A stretch of 64,000 nt of DNA from Chitinophaga oryzae. Lineage in GTDB: Bacteria; Bacteroidota; Bacteroidia; Chitinophagales; Chitinophagaceae. This document shows, one piece after another, positions 43,492 to 51,985 of this stretch; within the stretch, counting starts at the first letter, position 1, and each line of letters opens with the position of its first letter. Where the stretch lies: assembly GCF_012516375.2 (NCBI RefSeq), contig NZ_CP051204.2, positions 6,820,001-6,884,000 of the forward strand, written 5' to 3'. The translations under genes were made by a program, and so were the position numbers. The notes beneath the pieces are model-generated. The model did not search any database, was not told where the DNA came from, and saw only the letters and a program-made list of their open reading frames with translations.

Positions 43492-43633
43492 ATTACGAAT
43501 TACGAATTACGAATTGAGGGTCCTTTTATAAAGCGGTTACTTAAGTAACCTGTCTGTAAGGAAATTCGTAATTCGTAATTCGTAATTCGTAATTCGTAAT
43601 TCGTAATTCGTAATTCGTAATTCGTAATTCGTA
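43492..43633. repeat. Inverted heptamer array
   Basis: Three copies of ATTACGA (43492-43512) face ten tandem copies of ATTCGTA (43564-43633) across a 51-base spacer, ending two bases before the stop codon of the DUF1543 gene. It is probably a bidirectional terminator-like hairpin for convergent genes and a likely length-variable site. Confidence 0.9.
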
Positions 43634-43634
43634 A

Positions 43635-44210
43635 TTATAATTTGTGAAGCTGGAAGTACCCCAGATGCAGTTCGTCTTCGGGCGCCGGAGTTGAGATCTG
43701 TGTTATTTTCAGTTGATATTGAGTCCTCACGGAGGCCGGCAGAATATCTTTCACCGGAACGATATCGTCTACATCCACACCGTATTTATCGTCCACGTGA
43801 GAAGTAGCGGCGGGTGATCCCGGAGAGGTAAAGGTATTATGCTGGTAGAAAGCTGTCTCTTTCGCTTCCCGGATAGCGGCGCCGATGTCTTTGCTGACGC
43901 GCAGCATTTTGTAATGATACTCTTCCATCTCTCCCGGTTTATAGCCGCCAAGGTTCAGGAAATACAGCTGCTCTGCATTGTCCACTGTTTCCTCACGGGA
44001 AACCACGGTGATCTGGTAATTGCCGACATTGTTCACCTCCCTCCAGGCGTCTACATGCAGCTTGTCGCCGGCTTCAGGCCAGAAAGCTTTCATATCCGGT
44101 ATCAGGTCGCTCAGTTTACGCGCAATGCCGAAAAAGACATCATGTTGTTCAGTATGACGGCCGGGGATGGTGCATCCCAGCAATAACATATATAATTTCA
44201 AAGGTTCCAT
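43635..44210 (-). CDS. DUF1543-family protein
   Basis: A 191-residue cytoplasmic protein with the DUF1543 start KLYMLLLGCTIPGRHTEQHDVFFGI and a second similar half (GGYKPGEMEEYHYKMLRVSKDI). No enzymatic motif is established to my knowledge. Its promoter-like word at 44232-44239 is 21 bases before the ATG, suggesting a short leader. Its 3' end abuts the heptamer array. Confidence 0.85.
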   Translation of the reverse strand: MEPLKLYMLLLGCTIPGRHTEQHDVFFGIARKLSDLIPDMKAFWPEAGDKLHVDAWREVNNVGNYQITVVSREETVDNAEQLYFLNLGGYKPGEMEEYHYKMLRVSKDIGAAIREAKETAFYQHNTFTSPGSPAATSHVDDKYGVDVDDIVPVKDILPASVRTQYQLKITQISTPAPEDELHLGYFQLHKL

Positions 44211-44231
44211 TTACCTGGGTTTAACGAAACG

Positions 44232-44239
44232 CAAAACTA
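44232..44239 (-). promoter_or_regulatory. Candidate -7 element for the DUF1543 gene
   Basis: TAGTTTTG on the minus strand matches TAnnTTTG exactly, 21 bases upstream of the ATG. No clear TTG is found at the -33 position. Confidence 0.35.
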
Positions 44240-44251
44240 CACAATTCCTGT

Positions 44252-46921
44252 TCATGAAGTCATGGTGACCTGCAGCGTCTCTCCCGCATGCAGGGTGACT
44301 GCCTGTTTCAGCGTAACCGTTACCCGACCGTTTTCGTGCGTGAATGTGGCCGGCAATTGCCGTGCGCCGGCTTTCACCACCACGGCAGCCGGATGGCTTT
44401 GTTCAAAACAACAGGTCAGTAAGGATAGTTGGCCATGCTTCAGCGCCAGCCGGTAATCTCCGCGGCCATGCTGTTGTAGCTGTGTATAGGTGCCCCACCC
44501 TTCTGCCGTCACAAAAGGCGCTTTGAAGTTTTCTTTTTGCATCGCCGGTGCGAAGCGGATATATCGATGCGGACCGTGATACGCGAATCCACAGGCGGTG
44601 ATAAAGGTACCGTAACTGGCCATGGCGCGGGCGTAGTGGTCGCTGCACTCAATTTCGTTGAAAGGGTTGCGTTTGGCGGCATGGTAACGGTCATGTACCG
44701 CTTTTGTTAGTGTAAGCGCTTCCGTGGTCATACCTTCCGCCATCATATGAGACGCCACCTGGTGCTCAAAACCGCTCATGCACTCGTTGAAATATCCCAG
44801 CTGCCACGCGTCTTTCACGCCAAACGGAAATTCCTCCCTGTAAGGATTGGTGTTCAGGATCATCCCTCCTTCGCCCGGCAGGGCGTATGGGCGGCCGCCC
44901 GGATGGGTGGCCAGGTATGGCCCTACGTCTTCCATAAAATTATACTTCCACAAAGCGCGCAGCGCGGATAATGTTTTTTCTTTATCCAGCACCCTGTCCA
45001 TACCTACCTGAAACGCCCAGCTCTGGCCGTACACCTGGTCGATGTGACAGGTATTGTAACTGCCGATCACTGAACGGCCTTTTATTTTGTCTGGCTGGTG
45101 AATAAAGTATTCTCCGTTATACAATTGTGTCTCCATATTCCGGCGGCCTTTTTCCACATAATCCTTACAGATAGCTGCAAAAGCGGTATCCCCTGCTTCC
45201 GCGGCCATCAATGCACCGGCCTGCACGGCGGCGATACACAATCCCGCTATCCAGGCGATTTCGCCGTCCCAGATGGCGTCCAGCGTGTTCTCCATGGGCG
45301 TATCTTCCAGCCCGTCGCCGTTGCGGTCCTGCCGGATGATAAATTGCGTGGCTTTTTTGATCTGCGGCCAGTTGTGCCGCAGGAAACGGTCATCTGTGGT
45401 CATCTGGTGTTCACGGTAGATACGCAGCACGGTGCCCGCCTGTCCGTCGATAGCAGGACGTTTTTCCGCCTCGCCGCGGAACAGGATGCCGCCATCGGGC
45501 TGCATGCCGATGCCCAGGTCCACCCGCTGCCGCGTGTCGCGCTCCAGCGCCGGGAATATCCTGCCTACTGCCTGCGCATACTGCCATACGTGGGTGCAGG
45601 TGCCTTCGCAGGCGCCCACGCCCTCCCAGGCGTAAAAGCGGCCCGACTGAAAACGGTGTGCGGTGGTGGTGGCCAGTGTGGAAATATTCACGAAAGTGCG
45701 CTCCATCAACCACCAGGGCAACGAAGCGTCGTACCAGGTAGTTTTCCACAACCGGCTGTCGTGCGTGAGCCGCGCGTGATGTTCCCGCACATAACCTGCT
45801 ACAGCGGCGGCATCGGCAAAGTGATTGGCATAATAACGCCCTTTGCCTTGTATATCTTTAAAAGAGAGATTCGGGAAATACCAGCTGATGGCAAAGTCGG
45901 TACGTATATCCTTACCCGGTAGCAGGCGATGTTTTACCGCAACGCCGCCGATCAGTTTTTCGCCGACACGATGTACAGCGGTTTCCTGACGGGACCGGCT
46001 AAACGAAGCTTCGGTCAGCGGCAGCTCCAGCTGCGTGGTGACAGTCGCCTTATCGTCAAATGCCGCCAGGCAGAGACTACCGTTGTCCGGACTTTGCTGC
46101 CATGCTGCATTGGCAGCGTCTTTAGCACGTACGGCAGACAAAACGCCTTTCCACCCTTTTCCGCCGGCAGGGGTATTCACCCGTTCATGCAGCTCTTCCT
46201 TTGCATGATCGATACCGGCCTTGTTTTCCAGCCATCCCAGCAAAGCAGCTTCCACAGGTACCTTGCCCTTATTATGGATATGGAAGGATAACAGGGTGAC
46301 CGGCAGCCCCGAATCGTCTTCATTCAGGGGAATAAAAGGAGAAAACGCCTCCAGCGTGAGTTCCACCGGCAGCGCAGGGTCTATATAACGGATAGTGGCC
46401 ATGGGATAGGTAGCCTCAAAGGCTATTTCCGGCCAGTTAGCTTCGTCCAGCGGGCGGACAATGGTTTCTTTTCCGATCGTGAGCTTTAGCGCCAAGCCCT
46501 GTTCCAGCGGACGGATATCTTTGGAGGGCTGGATATAACAGGCGCCGTCGCGGGAGCGGACTTTCTTCGCCTGTCCGAGTACAGCCTCTTTCCAGTCCAC
46601 CTCCTTTGGCTCTATCCCTTCCTGGTTTCGGTTAAAAATATCCCACAGCCACAACCTGCCGTCGCCACCGAGGTATACGGTACCGCAGAGGATACCGCCT
46701 ACGGGCATGCCGATGTATTGCAGTTCGTTCCTGCTTTTCAGGTAAGTAGTGGCCTGGCCGCGGTCGTATAAAGACGCCAGCCATGCGGCATCCGGCTGCC
46801 CCGCCAGCAGCAGGTCGCCGCCCGGTGCCACTGCCCGGCCCAGCGCCGGTATCCTTACCATCATAGTTCCGGCCATCGCCAGCCCGATATTTTTCAGAAA
46901 ATTTCTGCGTGCAAGTCCCAT
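44252..46921 (-). CDS. Tat-exported GH116-family glycoside hydrolase (GBA2-like)
   Basis: An 889-residue enzyme starting MGLARRNFLKNIGLAMAG, a twin-arginine signal. An N-terminal beta-sandwich (about 60-370; ELQYIGMPVGGILCGTVYLG) leads into an (alpha/alpha)6 barrel with CEGTCTHVWQYAQAVGR and NTLDAIWDGEIAWIAG. These blocks are the family regions around the catalytic carboxylates. GH116 enzymes remove glucose or xylose from beta-linked glycans or glucosylceramide. The ATG at 46921 is chosen over a TTG three codons upstream. Export suggests a periplasmic polysaccharide- or glycolipid-degrading role. Confidence 0.87.
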   Translation of the reverse strand: MGLARRNFLKNIGLAMAGTMMVRIPALGRAVAPGGDLLLAGQPDAAWLASLYDRGQATTYLKSRNELQYIGMPVGGILCGTVYLGGDGRLWLWDIFNRNQEGIEPKEVDWKEAVLGQAKKVRSRDGACYIQPSKDIRPLEQGLALKLTIGKETIVRPLDEANWPEIAFEATYPMATIRYIDPALPVELTLEAFSPFIPLNEDDSGLPVTLLSFHIHNKGKVPVEAALLGWLENKAGIDHAKEELHERVNTPAGGKGWKGVLSAVRAKDAANAAWQQSPDNGSLCLAAFDDKATVTTQLELPLTEASFSRSRQETAVHRVGEKLIGGVAVKHRLLPGKDIRTDFAISWYFPNLSFKDIQGKGRYYANHFADAAAVAGYVREHHARLTHDSRLWKTTWYDASLPWWLMERTFVNISTLATTTAHRFQSGRFYAWEGVGACEGTCTHVWQYAQAVGRIFPALERDTRQRVDLGIGMQPDGGILFRGEAEKRPAIDGQAGTVLRIYREHQMTTDDRFLRHNWPQIKKATQFIIRQDRNGDGLEDTPMENTLDAIWDGEIAWIAGLCIAAVQAGALMAAEAGDTAFAAICKDYVEKGRRNMETQLYNGEYFIHQPDKIKGRSVIGSYNTCHIDQVYGQSWAFQVGMDRVLDKEKTLSALRALWKYNFMEDVGPYLATHPGGRPYALPGEGGMILNTNPYREEFPFGVKDAWQLGYFNECMSGFEHQVASHMMAEGMTTEALTLTKAVHDRYHAAKRNPFNEIECSDHYARAMASYGTFITACGFAYHGPHRYIRFAPAMQKENFKAPFVTAEGWGTYTQLQQHGRGDYRLALKHGQLSLLTCCFEQSHPAAVVVKAGARQLPATFTHENGRVTVTLKQAVTLHAGETLQVTMTS

Positions 46922-47045
46922 AGAGATCAATTGGTCAAGAGCAGAAAGATAATAAAATCAGGAAGGAATATTTTCCAAATATGCGGCCAGGGGACGGACG
47001 GTGGGATAACCGCATGCCTAAACTTGTCAGAGGATGTTTTTACGC

Positions 47046-47059
47046 AAAAAATAAACACC
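47046..47059 (+). repeat. Left copy of a 14-base direct repeat flanking the orphan fecR
   Basis: AAAAAATAAACACC, identical to 48184-48197. The two copies bracket the FecR gene. Confidence 0.5.
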
Positions 47060-47066
47060 GGCATTT

Positions 47067-48167
47067 TTAAGGCAGCGTAAAATGTAATTCATTCCCCATA
47101 AAATAATAACGGAGATGGCCGGAAGCCTCCACCGCCTGCAGGAAAGCGGGCAGCTTGTTTTTCTCCAGCGGGCCGGTAACGGCCACGTGAGCGATTTCCG
47201 GTTTATCAAAAATCACCTGTACCGCAAACCAGCGTTCGAGGATAGGTTTGAGGTCGCGTAGTTTCTGGTTGCTGATAGCATACCCTTCTCCTTTCATCCA
47301 TCCGCGGATGGTGGCGGTATCGAAGGGGGCGGTGCGGATACCGTTGTAATCGCCATACACGCATTCCATGCCTGGCTTCAGCGTTACTTCATCGGAAGCG
47401 CCTTTCACGGTCAGCGCGCCTTCCACGAGCGACACCCGCACACGTTCATCGTCGTAGCCGTTGACATTAAAAGCAGTGCCCAGTACCGTAATGGAGGTAT
47501 TGGGCGTATGCACTTCAAAAGGTTGGTCCGGATTGGCAGCCACTATAAACCAGGCTTCGCCTTCGAGGTACACCTCGCGTTTATTGTCGGGGAAGCTGAA
47601 AGGGAAACGCAGCTTGGAGGCGCAGTTGAGCCAGATTTGTGTTCCGTCCGACAGGGTGATGCGGTAGTCTGCGCCTGGAGGCACCAGCAGGGTATTAAGT
47701 CCGTACCCTTTGGCAGGGCCGCCGTAATGCAGTCCGGTGGAATCGTTGCGCAGCTGCACCTGTCCCACCTGCCATATCTGGAAAGAACTGTCGCCGGTGA
47801 GCGCCAGTGAAGCACGGCCGGGCACCAGCAGCTGCACCGCATTTTTCACCGGTACAAATTCGCGCGTCCTGGCGGGAAAAGTGCCGTCGTGATGCCGATG
47901 GGTATGATAAATAAAATAGCTGCCGGCTGCGACCATCAGTAACAGGGCCGTAGCGGCCCAGGCGAACCACTGACCGGCGAGACGGCGCGGAGGCCTGTTG
48001 GGAGCCGTTTCCCGGACAGCCTGTTGCTGCAGGGCGTCCCACGTATCGCGGGCAAGGGGGTCATTGTCCAGCAACTGTTTCAGCTGCTGTGCGGCAGGAT
48101 CGGAGAGGGTCCCGTTACGGTGCTCTTCGAACAACATCCGTATTTGATCACTACTGTTGGTGGCCAT
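47067..48167 (-). CDS. FecR-family anti-sigma factor, without an adjacent sigma gene
   Basis: A 366-residue transmembrane regulator. The cytoplasmic N-terminus (1-80) is followed by one helix (WFAWAATALLLMVAAGSYFI, about 86-105), a periplasmic FecR domain (about 165-260; TLLVPPGADYRITLSDGTQIW, REVYLEGEAWF) and a C-terminal DUF4974/STN-like part (about 290-366). Normally it follows an ECF sigma gene and precedes a susC gene. Here the upstream neighbour is a YheT hydrolase and the downstream one a GH116 enzyme, so partners must lie elsewhere or have been lost. Confidence 0.88.
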   Translation of the reverse strand: MATNSSDQIRMLFEEHRNGTLSDPAAQQLKQLLDNDPLARDTWDALQQQAVRETAPNRPPRRLAGQWFAWAATALLLMVAAGSYFIYHTHRHHDGTFPARTREFVPVKNAVQLLVPGRASLALTGDSSFQIWQVGQVQLRNDSTGLHYGGPAKGYGLNTLLVPPGADYRITLSDGTQIWLNCASKLRFPFSFPDNKREVYLEGEAWFIVAANPDQPFEVHTPNTSITVLGTAFNVNGYDDERVRVSLVEGALTVKGASDEVTLKPGMECVYGDYNGIRTAPFDTATIRGWMKGEGYAISNQKLRDLKPILERWFAVQVIFDKPEIAHVAVTGPLEKNKLPAFLQAVEASGHLRYYFMGNELHFTLP

Positions 48168-48183
48168 TAAACATCAAAATAAG

Positions 48184-48197
48184 AAAAAATAAACACC
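48184..48197 (+). repeat. Right copy of the 14-base direct repeat flanking the orphan fecR
   Basis: AAAAAATAAACACC, 1138 bases from its twin at 47046-47059. Confidence 0.5.
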
Positions 48198-48223
48198 TGC
48201 GGCGCATTTCTTCGTCCATGGTG

Positions 48224-49171
48224 TTATGCATGTTCCCGGAAAAAGGCGAGCGCCCGTTGCTCTGACCAGTAGTAAGGTTCGTTGAAAGTCACGAAGCCTA
48301 CATGGCCACCATTAAACGGTGTTTCCAGGAAAAAAGTATCGCTGTGGCGCGCTATTTCGTACGGGTAACAGGCGGGGCTGAGGAAAGGGTCGTCTTTAGC
48401 GTTGATCAGCAGCGTGGGAATACTGATCCGGTCTAATACATACAGGGAACTGCATTGTTGCCAGTAATCGATCGCATCGCGGAAACCGTGCATAGGGCCG
48501 GTATAGCGGTCGTCGAACTGGCGGAAGGTACGGATATGCTGAAAGCCTTCCAGGCTGATGCCGTCCGGGTATTGCAATTGTTTCAGCCGCAGCTTCTCTT
48601 TCAGATCGCGGATGAAACGTTGCATGTAAATGGTGTTGTGTTTCTTTTCCAGTTCAGCGGAACTCCCTTTCAGATCGCAGGGTACAGAGATGGCCACTGC
48701 AGACCTGATCAGCGGCTCAATAGCTGTTCCCCGCTCACCGATATACTTCAGCGTTACATTACCGCCGAGGGAGAAACCTACCAGGTGGATCGCCGTATAT
48801 TTTTTCAGTGATACCAGGTAAGATATCACGGTTTGCAGGTCGTCCGTTTCCCCGCTGTGGTAAAATCGCAGTAGCTTATTGGGTTCTCCGCTGCATCCCC
48901 TGAAATTCATGGATACGGTATCAAAACCGGCTTCATTAAAAATATGCACCATGCCCAGCACATACTTACGGCTGGCGTTGCCTTCGAGGCCATGCAGGAT
49001 CACCACTACCCGGTCTTTTCCCTGTTCGCTGAAATCGAGGTCGAGGAAATCGCCGTCCGGCGTGGTGATACGGCGCCGCTGATAGGCAGCCGGTCTGATC
49101 TTCCGGAAGAGGGAAGGATAGATCGTCTGCATATGCCGGTTGCGTAAGAGAAATGGCGCCGCGTACTCCAT
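48224..49171 (-). CDS. YheT-family alpha/beta hydrolase
   Basis: A 315-residue serine hydrolase of the YheT/ABHD type. The start LLRNRHMQTIYPSLFR is a family hallmark. The oxyanion region is VVILHGLEGNASRKYV, the nucleophile S134 is in VGFSLGGNVTLK, and the likely Asp and His are in INAKDDPFLSP and NGGHVGFVTF. Substrates are probably esters or lipids; no membrane anchor is visible. A TATCTTTG -7-like word lies 21 bases upstream. Confidence 0.9.
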   Translation of the reverse strand: MEYAAPFLLRNRHMQTIYPSLFRKIRPAAYQRRRITTPDGDFLDLDFSEQGKDRVVVILHGLEGNASRKYVLGMVHIFNEAGFDTVSMNFRGCSGEPNKLLRFYHSGETDDLQTVISYLVSLKKYTAIHLVGFSLGGNVTLKYIGERGTAIEPLIRSAVAISVPCDLKGSSAELEKKHNTIYMQRFIRDLKEKLRLKQLQYPDGISLEGFQHIRTFRQFDDRYTGPMHGFRDAIDYWQQCSSLYVLDRISIPTLLINAKDDPFLSPACYPYEIARHSDTFFLETPFNGGHVGFVTFNEPYYWSEQRALAFFREHA

Positions 49172-49191
49172 AGTTGCTTTATATCAGGACA

Positions 49192-49199
49192 CAAAGATA
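49192..49199 (-). promoter_or_regulatory. Candidate -7 element for the YheT gene
   Basis: TATCTTTG on the minus strand, an exact TAnnTTTG match, 21 bases upstream of the ATG. The -33 region lacks a clear TTG. Confidence 0.4.
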
Positions 49200-49306
49200 A
49201 ACAGTAAATTGCCGGTGATTATCATAATTTTATGGCAATCCTGATCTCATCGCTGTAAAAACGAAAGTCGGATCGATCTTAGCTCATCACATAATCGGCA
49301 ATCATC

Positions 49307-50149
49307 ATGGCAATCACGGGGTTAAAGACGTTAGGCATAGAAAAAATCTTCAATCTCCCCTACCGGCAGGAGGATTTTAAGCTCATGCAACATGAGCCGA
49401 TCAATATGCCGTTGATAGACGAGGCCCACAAACATGACTTTTTTATGCTGCTGATCGTGGGGGCTAAAGGCAGTGGCACGCACACCATCGACTTCCGGGA
49501 TTATAAAGTGATGCCGCACACCGTATTTTTCCTCGCTCCCGGGCAGGCGCACCAGTGGCGGCTCGCCGCCAATACCACCGGCTACCAGGTGATGTTTTCC
49601 GGAAGCTTTATGTTACAGAAAGGGCCCATGTGGTCGTTTTTCACACCTTCCGCCGTACCGTTGCTGAAGCTGACACGCGAACAATATGCACAGCTCACCG
49701 CAGAACTCCGGCTGATGACCGGCGAAACGGCAGCCAATATCACACAACACCGGTTACAGATTATCCTGTTGCTGCTGCAGCGATGGTATGCCGTAGCCTA
49801 CCCTACGGAAACAGCCGCCGCAGGCAACCGGCTGATCAACCGCTTTCTGCAGCTGCTGGAAAAACAATACGCACAGCACAGCGAGGTCAGCTACTACGCC
49901 GCACGCCTGCATGTAACCCCCAGTTACCTCAACACGGTATGCCGCAAGGAATCCGGTATTACCGCCGGGGAGTATATCCGGGACCGGCTGCTGCTGGAAG
50001 CCAAACGCCTCCTGATACTGACCGATATGGACGTAAAAGAGATCGCCTTCTCTCTTGGCTTTAACGACACCTCTTATTTCTCCCGCTTCTTCCGCAAGTA
50101 TACCACACAAACCCCGGTGGACTTTCGCCGTGAGGTAAAGCATCTATAA
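49307..50149 (+). CDS. AraC-family transcriptional regulator
   Basis: A 280-residue regulator. An N-terminal cupin-like sensor domain (about 1-150; HDFFMLLIVGAKGSGTHTIDF) is followed by a double helix-turn-helix (about 180-280; LHVTPSYLNTVCRKESGITA, MDVKEIAFSLGFNDTSYFSRFF). The GFNDTSYFSRFF block is the classic AraC signature. It is divergent from yheT and upstream of an exported amidohydrolase; which it controls is unknown. Confidence 0.92.
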   Translation: MAITGLKTLGIEKIFNLPYRQEDFKLMQHEPINMPLIDEAHKHDFFMLLIVGAKGSGTHTIDFRDYKVMPHTVFFLAPGQAHQWRLAANTTGYQVMFSGSFMLQKGPMWSFFTPSAVPLLKLTREQYAQLTAELRLMTGETAANITQHRLQIILLLLQRWYAVAYPTETAAAGNRLINRFLQLLEKQYAQHSEVSYYAARLHVTPSYLNTVCRKESGITAGEYIRDRLLLEAKRLLILTDMDVKEIAFSLGFNDTSYFSRFFRKYTTQTPVDFRREVKHL

Positions 50150-50346
50150 AAAGTACCGGTCATTCGATAATGAGTGCCATTTCTGCCCTATGTTCCGGGC
50201 TACTTTTGTCCAAAGACGGCGCACCCGGCTCACTGCGGGACCGCGGGTATGGAGCCACCGGCACCGGACAGGTATTTGTTTCCCGGAGGTACCTTTGTTC
50301 CGGCCGCATTGCTGCTGAATTTTCAACAACGGAATAACACACCATC

Positions 50347-51762
50347 ATGAAGAAAGGTATTTTAATTTTCCTCTCCCTATTAGGAGCGGCCGCGGTATCC
50401 GCTCAGCAGCCAGCGGACCTGGTCATCTCCCCGGTAAAAGTAATTGATATCAAAACCGGTAAGATCACGCCCAACCAGGCGATCGTGGTGCGCCACGACA
50501 CCATCCTGGCCGTTACCGGCGTTCAACAGGCAAAGCGGTACAAGGTGGCAAACACCTTCGATGGCGGCAACCAATATGCCATGCCCGGCCTGTGGGACAA
50601 CCACATGCACTTCGGTGGCGGCGATACCCTTGCCGGCGAAAACAAGAACTTTCTGCCACTCTACCTCGCTCATGGCATCACCACCATCCGCGATTGCTCT
50701 GCCGATATCAGCGCAGCGGTGCTGAAATGGCGCGAAGCAGTCAACAACGGGAGCTTGCAGGGACCTACTATTTTCACGTCCGGCCCCAAGCTGGAAGGCT
50801 ATAAATCCGTGTGGCTGGGTGACATCGAAATTGGCACCACCGCAGAACTGCATCAGGCGCTGGACTCACTGCAACGTATACACGTAGATTTTGTAAAAAT
50901 CACGGACAATACGATGAAGCCCGACCTGTACCTCGAAGCGGTAAAAGCGGCGCGGCAGCGTGGTATGGTCATATCCGGGCATGTACCTTATGCCCTTACG
51001 TTGCAGCAGGTGACAGATGCGGGCCTCAGCTCCGTAGAGCACCTGTCCTACGTTTGGAAAGCAGGTGTAAAAGACGAAGCAGCCCTCTCCCGCCGCATCG
51101 CCGGCGGAGAGATCAAAGGCCGCGATATCAGCCGGTATATACTGACCCATTTTGATACCGCCGCCGCGCTGAAGGCCTATCGCCACATGGCAGCCAGGGG
51201 CACGGCGGTCACGCCTACTCTCTCGCTGGGGCAGATACTCGCGTATTTCGATCAGGACGATCATGCACACGATCCTTACCTGGCCTACATCGGCAAGGGG
51301 TTGCAGAAAACCTACGAGATGCGTGTAAAACGGGTCATGAAAGACGACAGTACCGCTATTGCCTATCGTAAAGAGATATACGAAAAAGAGTCTGCCATCC
51401 TGCCGTTACTGCAAAAAGCCGGTGTGAAGATCATGGCAGGCACAGATGCCGGCTATCTGAATTCATTTGATTATCCGGGTATCGGGCTACACCGGGAGCT
51501 GGCGCTCATGGTGCGTTTTGGACTTACACCCCTGCAGGCGTTGCAGGCTTCGGTGATCAACTCCCCCGTGTTTCTGCATAAAAAAGATTACGGCGCACTC
51601 GCCGCCGGTAAAAAAGCAGACATCCTTCTTCTCAGCGCCAATCCGCTGGAAGATATCCACAACACCGAAAAAATAAGCGCCGTTGTTACCAAAGGCCGGC
51701 TGTTAGACCGCGCTGCGCTGGACCAGCTGCTCAACAAAGTAAAAGCAGCCAATGCACAGTAG
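50347..51762 (+). CDS. Exported amidohydrolase-family metal-dependent hydrolase
   Basis: A 471-residue enzyme. The signal peptide is MKKGILIFLSLLGAAAVSAQ. The metal-binding HxH is H86/H88 in DNHMHFGG. Other ligands are a Lys in HVDFVKITDN, His in MVISGHVPYA and SSVEHLSYV, and Asp in IMAGTDAGYLNS. These make a two-metal TIM barrel with a C-terminal composite sheet (KADILLLSANPL). It probably acts as an imidazolonepropionase- or prolidase-like enzyme; the substrate is not known. A TACCTTTG word at 50290-50297 may be part of its promoter. Confidence 0.88.
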   Translation: MKKGILIFLSLLGAAAVSAQQPADLVISPVKVIDIKTGKITPNQAIVVRHDTILAVTGVQQAKRYKVANTFDGGNQYAMPGLWDNHMHFGGGDTLAGENKNFLPLYLAHGITTIRDCSADISAAVLKWREAVNNGSLQGPTIFTSGPKLEGYKSVWLGDIEIGTTAELHQALDSLQRIHVDFVKITDNTMKPDLYLEAVKAARQRGMVISGHVPYALTLQQVTDAGLSSVEHLSYVWKAGVKDEAALSRRIAGGEIKGRDISRYILTHFDTAAALKAYRHMAARGTAVTPTLSLGQILAYFDQDDHAHDPYLAYIGKGLQKTYEMRVKRVMKDDSTAIAYRKEIYEKESAILPLLQKAGVKIMAGTDAGYLNSFDYPGIGLHRELALMVRFGLTPLQALQASVINSPVFLHKKDYGALAAGKKADILLLSANPLEDIHNTEKISAVVTKGRLLDRAALDQLLNKVKAANAQ

Positions 51763-51864
51763 CTCGTCCTCATGCACTTTCTGCAGGCTGAAGCACTTTC
51801 TGCTCTAAGCCTCTTCTGCAGGGCAGAAAACATTCATTACAGAAAGAAACCGACTACATCGTTG

Positions 51865-51884
51865 CCCCGGGCGTAAGCCCGGGG
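51865..51884. repeat. GC-rich hairpin
   Basis: CCCCGGGC-GTAA-GCCCGGGG. The flanks TTG and GACAA match the hairpin at 33505-33540. It lies between the amidohydrolase and signal peptidase genes, both converging here, so it may terminate either transcript. Confidence 0.65.
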
Positions 51885-51887
51885 GAC

Positions 51888-51972
51888 AAGGGAAAGGGAT
51901 GAGGGAAGGGATGAGAAAAGGGATGAGAAAAGGGATGAAGGAAAAGGATGAGAAAAGGAATTGAGACAAGGG
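51888..51972 (+). repeat. Purine-rich imperfect tandem repeats
   Basis: Repeated GGGATGAGAAAA-type units on the plus strand, directly after the hairpin at 51865. No gene. Confidence 0.7.
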
Positions 51973-51985
51973 CTGGGCAAAAATA

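Noticed and set aside
43492..43633. A CRISPR array
   Set aside because: The units are only seven bases, contiguous and without spacers; no cas genes are present.
47046..48197. A transposon carrying the orphan fecR
   Set aside because: The 14-base direct repeats are A-rich, there are no terminal inverted repeats and no transposase.
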